From: Christensenella timonensis
Lineage (GTDB): Bacteria > Bacillota > Clostridia > Christensenellales > Christensenellaceae
DNA length: 64,000 bases
NCBI RefSeq assembly: GCF_900087015.1
Contig: NZ_FLKP01000002.1
Coordinates: forward strand, 992,001 to 1,056,000
Direction: 5' to 3'
Below, piece after piece: positions 8,050 to 15,876 of the stretch; positions within the stretch are counted from its first letter, which is position 1, and the number at the start of each line of letters is the position of its first letter. The notes beneath the pieces were generated by a model. That model had not been told where the DNA came from. It did not search any database and saw only the letters and a list, made by a program, of their open reading frames with translations. A program made the translations under genes and the position numbers.

Positions 8050-8208
8050 CTATGTATGGGTATGTGCGAGAAATGATTACGTTCGTCAGGAACAGATTGG
8101 TTTTACGAGACGGCGTTTTCGTCGAAGTAAAGCAACTTTAAACAAAGGGGGCGCACGGCAGAACGGTATGTTCCGCCTGTGAAGCAGCCGAAGGGAGCAT
8201 AACTGAGT
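8050..8208 (+). promoter_or_regulatory. Structured 5' leader of the SCIFF maturase gene
   Basis: The 159 bases between the scfA terminator and scfB carry no ORF but two plausible stem-loops. One, at about 8102-8130, pairs TTTAC with GTAAA and GACG with CGTC. The other, at about 8157-8177, pairs GGC-GAAC with GTTC-GCC around GGTAT. I do not recognise a known riboswitch class. Whether transcription starts inside this stretch or reads through from scfA is unclear. Confidence 0.35.
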
Positions 8209-9543
8209 ATGGTTCATTTAATAGAATTTTGCGGGCACTATGCGGCGCTTGACGTGGAGTCGGGCTCGGTGCACGCGATCGACAAGGACGCGATGAGCGT
8301 GCTGACGTTCAAAAACGCGGGTAAGACAGACGAACAGATCATAAACGACCTGGGCGAGGAAGCACGTGAAATACTGGAAGAGATCAGGGAGCTTACGGAG
8401 CAGGGCCTCTTATATTCCCAATGTGAAATAGATGGGGAAAACGCGCAGTTCAATACGCCCGTCGTAAAAGCGTTGTGCCTGCTGGTGGCCCAGGACTGCA
8501 ATTTGCGTTGTTCGTATTGCTTTGCGGAAACGGGCGAATACCATGGCAAACGCGCGCTGATGAGCATCGATACCGCCAAGGCGGCGATCGATTTCCTGAT
8601 CGCCCATTCGGAGGGACGCAGGAACCTGGAAATCGATTTCTTCGGCGGCGAGCCGCTGATGAACTTCGAGGTCGTAAAGGCTGCGGTCGCATATGGGCGG
8701 GAACAGGAAAAACTGTACGACAAAAACATCCGTTTTACGCTTACGACCAATGCTTACCATGTGACGGACGAAATGGCTGATTTCATCAATCAGGAGATGA
8801 AAAATGTGGTCATCAGCATGGACGGGCGCAAAGAAGTGCACGATGCGATGCGTAAGAATGTGGAGGGCAAGGGAAGCTATGACAAGGTGCTTGCGAACGC
8901 CCGCAAGATCATCGACGGACGCGGGGACAAGGAATATTACGTGCGCGGCACCTACACGTCGGACAATTTGGATTTTGCGAGCGACGTGTGCGCCATTGCG
9001 GACGCAGGATTTGACCAGATATCCGTGGAGCCTGTCGTAACGGGGGAGAGCTATGCCATCCGCGAGGAAGACCTCCCGCAGATCAAACATGAATATGAAA
9101 TGCTGGCGCGTGAATATTTGAAGCGTGAAAAGGCGGGACGAGGGTTTAACTTTTTCCATTTTATGATCGACCTGAATTCCGGGCCATGCCTCAATAAACG
9201 CCTTCGTGGCTGCGGCGCGGGCAGCGAATACCTTGCGGTTGCGGCGGATGGGAAGCTTTACCCATGCCACCAGTTTGCCGGTATGGAAGATTTTTATATG
9301 GGCAGCGTATTTGAAGATGATGTAAACCAAAAGATCAAGCAGGACTTTTTGGATACGCATGTCTTTACCAAGCAAGGGTGCAGCGAGTGCTGGGCCAAAT
9401 ATTATTGCTCGGGCGGCTGCGCGGCGAACGCATACCATGCGACGGGCAGCATACGCAAACCATATAAGATCGGCTGTGAAACGGAGAAAAAGCGCATCGA
9501 AACAGCGATCGCGATCAAGACATTCGATGAGGAACTGATATGA
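8209..9543 (+). CDS. scfB: SCIFF peptide maturase, radical SAM/SPASM thioether-forming enzyme
   Basis: This 444-residue radical SAM enzyme installs thioether cross-links in the ScfA peptide. An N-terminal peptide-recognition domain (about 1-85) precedes the radical SAM core, whose CX3CX2C cluster motif is at Cys97, Cys101 and Cys104 (CNLRCSYC). FFGGEP follows as the SAM-binding strand. The C-terminal SPASM region has Cys-rich blocks, including LRGCGAGSEYLAV, YPCHQFAGME and GCSECWAKYYCSGGC, for auxiliary Fe-S clusters. Length and order match TIGR03974-type maturases. Its stop overlaps the start of the next gene (ATGA at 9540), so the carbonic anhydrase homologue is translationally coupled. Confidence 0.96.
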   Translation: MVHLIEFCGHYAALDVESGSVHAIDKDAMSVLTFKNAGKTDEQIINDLGEEAREILEEIRELTEQGLLYSQCEIDGENAQFNTPVVKALCLLVAQDCNLRCSYCFAETGEYHGKRALMSIDTAKAAIDFLIAHSEGRRNLEIDFFGGEPLMNFEVVKAAVAYGREQEKLYDKNIRFTLTTNAYHVTDEMADFINQEMKNVVISMDGRKEVHDAMRKNVEGKGSYDKVLANARKIIDGRGDKEYYVRGTYTSDNLDFASDVCAIADAGFDQISVEPVVTGESYAIREEDLPQIKHEYEMLAREYLKREKAGRGFNFFHFMIDLNSGPCLNKRLRGCGAGSEYLAVAADGKLYPCHQFAGMEDFYMGSVFEDDVNQKIKQDFLDTHVFTKQGCSECWAKYYCSGGCAANAYHATGSIRKPYKIGCETEKKRIETAIAIKTFDEELI

Positions 9544-10058
9544 TCAGTGCTTTGGATGGGAAAAAGCCGCAGATACCCAAAAGCGCGTTTGTTCATAAAA
9601 TGGCGACGGTAGTGGGCAACGTGTGTTTGGGGGAACGTGTGAACATTTGGCCGGGCGCTGTGGTGCGCGGCGATATAAGCAGGATCAGTATTGGGGACGG
9701 TTCCAATATACAGGACAACTGCGTGTTGCATACGGGGACGAACGGGGAGCTTTATATCGGCAGGAATGTGGCGGTCGGGCATGGGGCGGTTTTGCACTCG
9801 TGCATAGTGGGAGAGGATTCGCTTGTCGGGATCGGCGCGATCGTTCTGGACGGGGCGAAGATCGGCAAGGGATCTATTGTAGCGGCGGGAACGCTTGTCC
9901 CGCCGGATAAGGAGTTCCCGGATGGTGTGATGATCATGGGGTCGCCGGCGCGCGTCACACGGGAGCTTACGGAGGAGGAACGTGCCTACCAGAAACATGC
10001 GGTCGCACTGTGCCTTGAGGATGCGGCGCTGTTTTCACAGAGCGAAAAGGAGTTATGA
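9540..10058 (+). CDS. Gamma carbonic anhydrase family protein (left-handed beta-helix)
   Basis: This cytoplasmic protein of 172 residues is built of hexapeptide repeats (for example IGDGSNIQDN, IGRNVAVGHG, VGIGAIVLDG) and ends in a helix, as in the YrdA/CaiE/PaaY group. The three zinc-ligand histidines of gamma carbonic anhydrases are present at His64, His81 and His86. Many members of this group lack measurable anhydrase activity, so the reaction is only inferred. It overlaps the scfB stop by four bases and is followed by a strong terminator, so it ends the scf operon. Confidence 0.9.
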   Translation: MISALDGKKPQIPKSAFVHKMATVVGNVCLGERVNIWPGAVVRGDISRISIGDGSNIQDNCVLHTGTNGELYIGRNVAVGHGAVLHSCIVGEDSLVGIGAIVLDGAKIGKGSIVAAGTLVPPDKEFPDGVMIMGSPARVTRELTEEERAYQKHAVALCLEDAALFSQSEKEL

Positions 10059-10406
10059 CGCGCCTGCATGATAAGAAGCGATCACAAAACCGGGGAGTTC
10101 ACAGGAAACTTTCCGGTTTTTTCTTTTCTTTTCTGAAATGTTCGGTATAATATAAACGTTATTGTAAACTCCCGAAAAGCATTGAGCAACGTTTTGAATA
10201 ACAGGAAGGCAGCCTGTGTGGAAAATAAAAACGCACAGTGGGATTGTTCTTTTGCACAATAGATTTTGTTCAGGGGGATGATGCTTTTTGGGCGGCAATC
10301 ACAATATAATGAAAAAAAGCCTTTTCTTTACACTATTTTCTGGATAAAACTTCAAGAATGCCATAGGACGGGATGGAGCATCCATCTTTTGAGGAAACGT
10401 ATTATC
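10059..10406. other. Intergenic region upstream of the cdaR-type gene
   Basis: Apart from the terminator at 10086-10130 this stretch holds a TATAAT at 10146-10151, which could be the -10 of a promoter 255 bases before the regulator ATG. No clear -35 accompanies it. The rest is unstructured by eye. The frame of the regulator stays open upstream to 10266, but no ribosome site supports a longer protein. Confidence 0.4.
10086..10130 (+). terminator. Intrinsic terminator after the scf operon
   Basis: A 14-bp stem is formed by AAAACCGG plus AGTT (10086-10099) against AACT plus CCGGTTTT (10107-10120), with two G-T wobbles in the middle. A long T-rich tail, TTTTTTCTTTTCTTTT, follows. Confidence 0.9.
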
Positions 10407-11477
10407 ATGAAATTTGGTTTGAGCGAACAATTGGCAAAGAGGATCGCGGAGAGCATTATGAGCGTGGTTCCTTATAATATCAACGTAATGAACAACGAAG
10501 GGATCATTATTGCCAGCGGGGATAAAAACCGGATAGGGATGCTGCACCAGGGGGCGCTCAAAGCCATCTATAAAAACGGCCCGCATGAAGTACAGGAGGA
10601 AACGATCACGGACAAGCCCGGCGTAAACCTCCCATTTACTTACCAAAACGAGATCGTAGGGGTGATCGGGATCAGCGGCGCGCCGGAGGAGGTACGATCC
10701 TTAGTCTATGTGATTAAAGTCGTGGCAGAACTGATGATCGAGCAGCAGTACATCATCAACAAGGATCTGAACCGCAAATTCCAGTACGAGAATTTCCTGC
10801 GGGAATGGTGCGACACGCCGCGGGAAGAATACAGCGAAGCGTTCCGGCGGCAGGCAAAGGAGTTTGGGGTGGATGTGGAGGAAAATTCGGTCGGGGCGCT
10901 CCTGGAGGTGGAAAAGCCGCGCAGTTCCCTGTTGGAAGCCATGGGAACCTATTTGCACGAAAATGAGTTTTTGCTGCGGTATAAGGAAAATATCGTAGCG
11001 ATATTCCGCGACCTGAAAACGATGGAAGGGCGGCTGCGCTCCATGAAGGAGGTGTTTCCTGATATCAGGCGCATAGGATTGGGAATCCGCACGAACGATG
11101 TTGCGGACTCTCTAAAAAAGGCGCGCAAGGCATTGGCGTTGGCGAAAAAGCTGGGACAGGACAGCGGGCAAGACCTGGTTTGCTTTGAACGCTACCGGAT
11201 ACATGACATGATCGTCGGCTACGAGGGACGAGAGGTGTTTGAGCGGATATTGGGCAAACTGCAAAAGCAGGATGGAAGCAACGAGCTAAATGAAACGCTG
11301 ACAGCTTACTTCAAGTACAGCGGGGATATCGGTAAGATCACCCAAAGCCTGCACATACACCGTAATACGCTCGCATACCGCATCCAAAAAATCGAGGAGC
11401 TGACAAAAAGGAGCCTGAAAAACTACGACGATAAATTTTACTTTTATGTGGCAAATATTGTATATCAGCTGAAATAA
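10407..11477 (+). CDS. cdaR: Sugar diacid/CdaR-PucR family transcriptional regulator
   Basis: This cytoplasmic regulator has 356 residues. Residues about 1-135 match the putative sugar-diacid recognition domain (KFGLSEQLAKRIAESIM, then MNNEGIIIASGDKNRIG). The C-terminus is the PucR-type helix-turn-helix, with YFKYSGDIGKITQSLHIHRNTLAYRIQKIEE. CdaR in enterobacteria activates glucarate, galactarate and glycerate genes; a glycerate kinase is present at 29317 in this window, though far away. The ATG at 10407 was preferred because MKFGLS is the family start and GAGGAAA precedes it. Its target is probably the co-directional acyl-CoA cluster beginning at 11730, but that is inference. Confidence 0.85.
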   Translation: MKFGLSEQLAKRIAESIMSVVPYNINVMNNEGIIIASGDKNRIGMLHQGALKAIYKNGPHEVQEETITDKPGVNLPFTYQNEIVGVIGISGAPEEVRSLVYVIKVVAELMIEQQYIINKDLNRKFQYENFLREWCDTPREEYSEAFRRQAKEFGVDVEENSVGALLEVEKPRSSLLEAMGTYLHENEFLLRYKENIVAIFRDLKTMEGRLRSMKEVFPDIRRIGLGIRTNDVADSLKKARKALALAKKLGQDSGQDLVCFERYRIHDMIVGYEGREVFERILGKLQKQDGSNELNETLTAYFKYSGDIGKITQSLHIHRNTLAYRIQKIEELTKRSLKNYDDKFYFYVANIVYQLK

Positions 11478-11483
11478 ACAGGG

Positions 11484-11510
11484 CCGGCGCAGGAATGTGC
11501 CGGTTTTTTT
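11484..11510 (+). terminator. Intrinsic terminator after cdaR
   Basis: CCGGCGC (11484-11490) pairs with GTGCCGG (11497-11503, one G-T pair) around AGGAAT, and seven T residues follow. It separates the regulator from the SDR gene. Confidence 0.85.
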
Positions 11511-11729
11511 ATATCTGTTTGTGAAAATGCACAAAAAACACTGGAGCGCTGAATAATGCGTTTTGAAAACCGGGATGGTATGATAAACAAAAATGAACGT
11601 TTTGAACTCTCATATCAAAAGTAAGCATTAGGATTTCAACAAGACAATAGAAAATGAAAGCGGGAATCGTACCGTGTGGTTTTGTGCGGCTGTTTATGAC
11701 CGTTTTCAAGAACCGGAGGAGGAACGGAT

Positions 11730-12467
11730 ATGGATCTGAAAAACAGGGTAGCAATTGTAACAGGGGCCGGACGCGGGATCGGCGAAGGAATCGCGTGCAA
11801 GCTTGCCGAGGACGGTGCAACGGTCGTGGTGTGCGACTTGGTGAGCGATAATGCAGAGGCGGTGGCCAAAAAGATCGAGGCGGCAGGCGGCACGGCAATG
11901 GCCTACATGGCAAACACAGCGGACGAAGATGCTGTGAAGCGCATGTTTGAAGATGTGTTGGAAAAGTATGCGCACATCGATATTATGGTAAACAACGCGG
12001 GGATCAACCGCGACGCGATGCTCCACAAAATGGATCGCAAGCAATGGGATGACGTGATCGCTGTCAACCTGACAGGCGTGTTCCTGTGTACGCAGGAGGC
12101 GGCGAAGGTCATGCGCGAAGCGGGTTATGGAAGGATCGTCAACATCGCTTCGGCGAGTATCAATGGAAATATCGGACAGGCCAATTATGCGGCGGCCAAA
12201 GCAGGCGTCGTAGGACTCACGAAGACGGCGGCAAAGGAGCTTGCAAAGAAAGGCGTAACGGCAAATGCGATTTGCCCGGGCTTTATTGAAACGGAAATGA
12301 CGAAGGGTATTCCGGAAAAAGCCTGGGACATCATGGTAAGCAAGATCCCGATGGGATATGTGGGAAAACCGAAGGAAGTAGCAAACCTGGCGGCGTTTTT
12401 GGCGAGTGACGATGCGGCCTATATCACGGGCGAAGTCATCCATGTGGGCGGGGGATTCAAACTGTAA
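11730..12467 (+). CDS. SDR family oxidoreductase (FabG-like 3-oxoacyl reductase)
   Basis: This cytosolic NAD(P)H-dependent short-chain dehydrogenase of 245 residues has the usual family length. The cofactor motif TGAGRGIGEG lies near residues 10-20, NNAG near 87-90, the catalytic Ser in ASASINGN with Tyr and Lys in YAAAKAG, and the C-terminus ends in HVGGGF. The closest functional type is 3-oxoacyl-ACP/CoA reductase. Context argues for catabolism rather than fatty acid synthesis, since no acyl carrier protein or other fab genes are nearby and an acyl-CoA synthetase follows 27 bases later. Two strong GGAGG sites precede the ATG. It opens the acyl-CoA cluster. Confidence 0.9.
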   Translation: MDLKNRVAIVTGAGRGIGEGIACKLAEDGATVVVCDLVSDNAEAVAKKIEAAGGTAMAYMANTADEDAVKRMFEDVLEKYAHIDIMVNNAGINRDAMLHKMDRKQWDDVIAVNLTGVFLCTQEAAKVMREAGYGRIVNIASASINGNIGQANYAAAKAGVVGLTKTAAKELAKKGVTANAICPGFIETEMTKGIPEKAWDIMVSKIPMGYVGKPKEVANLAAFLASDDAAYITGEVIHVGGGFKL

Positions 12468-12494
12468 CAGGCGGAAGGGCCCGGAGGACTTAAG

Positions 12495-14132
12495 ATGTTG
12501 AACGGAAACGAATACTGGGGCGGCGATGTTACGGCGGAGATGGTACTGTGCAACTACAAGGGACGCAAGGTCTATACCTATGCGTATGCACCGCAGAACC
12601 TGTATACTGACCTGCACCATACAGCGGCCAAATACCCGGAACGCACGGCGATCGTGGGCGACGACGGACGAGAGATGACATACGCACAGTTTTTGTACGA
12701 GGTCAAACGGTTTTCACAATATCTGTACTATGAACAGCATGTCAAGAAGGGGGATATGGTTGCGCTGATGTTGCGTAACACACCGGAGTTTTGCGTTGCG
12801 GTGTATGCGCTTTCCAAATTAAGCGCAGTGATCGTCCCGATCAGTACGAAATATACGGTGTGCGAATGGAAAAACCTGCTTGGCAAACTGCCGGTCCGGC
12901 TGGCGCTGGTGGAAAAAGAATATGAGACGGCAGTCCCTGAGCTGAAGCGGTCAAAGGAAGGACTCGCAGTCCTTTTGAGCGACCGGAAACATGGATTTTC
13001 CGAGTTGCTGAAGGATAAGGTATATGAGGGCGATCCATACGGCAATGCCGTCTGGGAGGACGATCTGATCCTGATGTACACATCGGGAACGACGGGAGAG
13101 AGCAAAGGCGTGGTGCTTTCCAATTTCAATGTTGCCAACGCGATCGCCGTTTACCAGAAGATCCTGGGGGTGACGTGTGAGGACAAGACGGTCATTGCAA
13201 CGCCTATCTACCATATTACGGGGCTGGTGGCCCTGCTCGGCTTGTTCGTCCACTGCGGGGGGACGGTGTACCTGCACCTTACCTATCGGCCGGAGCGCGT
13301 GCTGGAATGTGCGCGGGAAAACGGCCTTACCCTGCTGCATGCTTCGCCGACCGTTTTCCTGATGCTGCTGGAGCAGCGGGAACGCTTCCCGAGTATCCCG
13401 TCGCTGCGCACGTTTGCCTGCGGCAGCGCGAATATCCCGCCGGAGGTGATCCGCGCTCTGCACGATTGGCTGCCGGATATGGATTTTCGTACGGTATACG
13501 GCCTGACGGAAAGCAGTTCGGCAGGGACAAGCTTCCCGGACGACGCCGCGCAGAGCGAAAAAATCGGTTCGTCGGGGCTGCCTGTGCCGGGGACGCGCAT
13601 GAAGCTTTTGGATGACGAAGGCAGGGAAGCAGAAACCGGCGAAGGCGAACTGGCGATCTTTGGAAATGTGATCCTCGACCGCTATTATAATCTGGATACC
13701 GATACACTGGGCGCTGACGGCTGGTTTAGGACAGGCGATATCGCGCGGTTTGATGAAGACGGATATGTATATATCGTGGATCGCAAAAAAGATATGATCA
13801 ACCGCGGCGGGGAAAAGGTATGGTCAAGTGAGGTGGAAAACCTGGTCTACCAGATCCCGCAGGTTGCGGAAGCGGCGGTCATCGGCGTACCGGACAAAAA
13901 ATACGGCGAGGCAGTGATGGCGGTGATCCGCATCAGGGATGGCGAAACCCTCGTAAAGGAAGAAGTCATAGGGTTCTTAAAAGGGAAACTTGCGAAATTC
14001 AAGATACCCAAATATATCGTTTTTACGAAGACACTTCCCCAAACGGGGAATGGGAAACTCAATAAAAGGGAGATGCGCAGGCTGTACGGAGATGAAAAAT
14101 GGCTTACGCGGTTTGAAAAACAGGAGGGATAG
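12495..14132 (+). CDS. Acyl-CoA synthetase (class I adenylate-forming, AMP-binding)
   Basis: This protein of 545 residues activates a carboxylic acid to its acyl-CoA through an acyl-adenylate. The P-loop YTSGTTGESKG spans 195-205, the A5 motif YGLTESS is in the middle, A7 is GWFRTGDIARFDEDG, the hinge region includes DRKKDMINRGGEKV, and the A10 Lys is in PQTGNGKLNK near the C-terminus. All core catalytic motifs are present. The acid substrate is unknown; similarity is to the CaiC/long-chain group. It sits between the SDR reductase and two metallo-hydrolases with gaps of 27 and 2 bases, which implies one transcript. Confidence 0.92.
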   Translation: MLNGNEYWGGDVTAEMVLCNYKGRKVYTYAYAPQNLYTDLHHTAAKYPERTAIVGDDGREMTYAQFLYEVKRFSQYLYYEQHVKKGDMVALMLRNTPEFCVAVYALSKLSAVIVPISTKYTVCEWKNLLGKLPVRLALVEKEYETAVPELKRSKEGLAVLLSDRKHGFSELLKDKVYEGDPYGNAVWEDDLILMYTSGTTGESKGVVLSNFNVANAIAVYQKILGVTCEDKTVIATPIYHITGLVALLGLFVHCGGTVYLHLTYRPERVLECARENGLTLLHASPTVFLMLLEQRERFPSIPSLRTFACGSANIPPEVIRALHDWLPDMDFRTVYGLTESSSAGTSFPDDAAQSEKIGSSGLPVPGTRMKLLDDEGREAETGEGELAIFGNVILDRYYNLDTDTLGADGWFRTGDIARFDEDGYVYIVDRKKDMINRGGEKVWSSEVENLVYQIPQVAEAAVIGVPDKKYGEAVMAVIRIRDGETLVKEEVIGFLKGKLAKFKIPKYIVFTKTLPQTGNGKLNKREMRRLYGDEKWLTRFEKQEG

Positions 14133-14134
14133 CA

Positions 14135-14890
14135 ATGGGCGTTTATAAGGTGACGGCACTTAGGATGGGTACGCTTTATGCGGAAAAATCGTCCCTGACG
14201 ATGGGCCGGGATTTCGGTAAGATCATCGAGGATCCGATGTGGGCGGCAGCGATCGAGGGAAACGGGATCAGGGCGATCGTGGATACGGGCATCCATGATA
14301 TTGAATGGGTGCGCGGCCAGGTGGGCGACCAGTACGTGGTGGAACAGGAAGATGACGAGACCATGGTAGGCGCGCTGAAAAAGATCGGTTGGACGCCGGA
14401 CGACGTGAATGTAGTGGTGAATACGCACCTGCATTACGACCACTGCGGGAACAACTATTTGTTCCGGAACGCGACGTTTTATACGCAGCGTGCAGAATGG
14501 GAATTCTCGTTCGACGCGTCCGTGGAATACCAGCAGGTCTATTATGGACAGTTCCTCTATGACTGGCAGGCCGTAAAATATCCGGCATGGAAAATGCTGG
14601 ACGGTGAATATGAAGTGGCGCCGGGCTTTGTGATCCTCCCGCTGCCCGGGCACACGCCGGGCGTACAGGGCGTGTTCGTAACGACGGAGGAAGGCGTGCT
14701 CTGCATGCCGGGCGACAGCTGCAATGTAGTGGAAAACGTGGTGGATAATGTCCTGCCGGATATTATCTGGGATTGCGAAAAGGGTTACCAGTCCCTGGAA
14801 ACGATCCGTTCACGCGCAGACCGCGTGTTCCCGGGGCATGACGCCTCCATCCAGAAATACCAATGCTCGGAATTTCCGAAAGTTCGCTAA
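14135..14890 (+). CDS. MBL-fold metallo-hydrolase (lactonase/AttM-like), copy 1
   Basis: This 251-residue metallo-beta-lactamase-fold hydrolase has the dinuclear zinc motif HLHYDH at residues 98-103, a later His in LPGHTPG, an Asp in MPGDS and a final His in FPGHD. This is the pattern of N-acyl-homoserine-lactone lactonases and related lactone or thioester hydrolases. The start lies 2 bases after the synthetase stop behind CAGGAGGG. The next gene encodes a close homologue of nearly the same length. Given its neighbours, a lactone or acyl-CoA intermediate is a more likely substrate than a signal molecule, but that is inference. Confidence 0.88.
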   Translation: MGVYKVTALRMGTLYAEKSSLTMGRDFGKIIEDPMWAAAIEGNGIRAIVDTGIHDIEWVRGQVGDQYVVEQEDDETMVGALKKIGWTPDDVNVVVNTHLHYDHCGNNYLFRNATFYTQRAEWEFSFDASVEYQQVYYGQFLYDWQAVKYPAWKMLDGEYEVAPGFVILPLPGHTPGVQGVFVTTEEGVLCMPGDSCNVVENVVDNVLPDIIWDCEKGYQSLETIRSRADRVFPGHDASIQKYQCSEFPKVR

Positions 14891-14905
14891 CAGGGGGATA
14901 AGGAT

Positions 14906-15664
14906 ATGAAAACATATAAAGTGACGGCCCTGAAGATGGGCACGCTTACGACGGACAAGGGCAGCCTGACGCGCCAGTCTGGTACGGGAACGCTGATCGA
15001 CATCCCGATCTGGGCGGCGGCGGTGGAAGGCGACAGCTTTAGGATGGTCGTGGACACGGGCATTGCAAACGAGAAATGGGTCAGCGAAAATATATGCCCA
15101 TGTATACGGGAAGCTGACGAGACAATGGAAGGCGCCCTGGAAAAAATCGGCTGGGAAGCGGGAAAAGTACAGGCCGTCGTGAATACGCACCTGCACTATG
15201 ACCACTGCGGGAACAACAGGCTTTTTAAAAATGCGGATTTTTATGCGCAGCGCGCGGAATGGGAAGCATCCAAATGTCCGCTGCCACACCAAGCGGTGTT
15301 CTATGCAGGGGAGCTGTTTGACGTGAGGGCAACCGACGGGACGCGCCTGCACCTGATTGAAGGGGAATATGCGCTGGCGGACGGGATCATACTCATCCCG
15401 ACGCCCGGACACAGCGCTGGGCACCAGTCCGTATTGGTCAATACTGAAGAAGGCGTCGTATGCATTTCGGGAGATGCGGCCAACGTGGTGGAGAACGTGA
15501 GCCAAAACATTGTTCCGGATATCCTGACCAACAGCGCAGACGCGTTTACAAGTCTCGAAAACATCCGCAGGAAAGCGGAATTCATCATACCCGGCCATGA
15601 GCCGGCGATTTCTAAATTTGCATCATCCGGTTTTCCGGCGATCCACGACAAAAGGATGCTGTAA
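14906..15664 (+). CDS. MBL-fold metallo-hydrolase (lactonase/AttM-like), copy 2
   Basis: This second MBL-fold hydrolase of 252 residues is clearly related to its upstream neighbour: both begin with a YKVTAL.MGTL block, share HLHYDHCGNN, AQRAEWE or TQRAEWE, and PGH segments, and end with a PGH.... S/IQK/SK region. The zinc-binding HxHxDH, the Asp of SGDAAN and the last His of IPGHEP are all present, so both copies look active. The pair is a tandem duplication with divergence. The two enzymes may act on successive or alternative ring-opened intermediates of the same pathway. Confidence 0.88.
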   Translation: MKTYKVTALKMGTLTTDKGSLTRQSGTGTLIDIPIWAAAVEGDSFRMVVDTGIANEKWVSENICPCIREADETMEGALEKIGWEAGKVQAVVNTHLHYDHCGNNRLFKNADFYAQRAEWEASKCPLPHQAVFYAGELFDVRATDGTRLHLIEGEYALADGIILIPTPGHSAGHQSVLVNTEEGVVCISGDAANVVENVSQNIVPDILTNSADAFTSLENIRRKAEFIIPGHEPAISKFASSGFPAIHDKRML

Positions 15665-15680
15665 AACGGTAAAAAGATTT

Positions 15681-15699
15681 GGACGGGGCTTCCCCGTCC
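15681..15699 (+). terminator. Hairpin after the MBL pair
   Basis: GGACGGGG (15681-15688) and CCCCGTCC (15692-15699) form a perfect 8-bp stem with a three-base loop. Only CCTTAAAT follows, so termination would be weak. It may separate enzyme mRNA from the importer mRNA. Confidence 0.55.
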
Positions 15700-15876
15700 C
15701 CTTAAATGGGGTTACGAACCGCAGGGCAAGGCAATACAAAACTGAAATACCAACCAACCAGATAGCAGAATAGGGCAGCAGCGGGATCATTTGCAGGAAA
15801 AGCGTCCCGCAGGCGGAAAAAGCTTTCCCTTACGTTTTGTATACCGCCATTTACAAAAAATGAAGGAGGAAAAGAA

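Noticed and set aside
8410-9438. 342-codon open frame antisense to scfB
   Set aside because: It lies opposite a radical SAM gene with complete motifs, has no ribosome site and shows no family resemblance. Similar antisense frames occur opposite most GC-rich genes here.
12841-13707. Arg/Pro-rich frames opposite and beside the acyl-CoA synthetase gene
   Set aside because: They are out-of-frame translations of a GC-rich gene, with no initiation signals and amino acid composition unlike the real proteins nearby.
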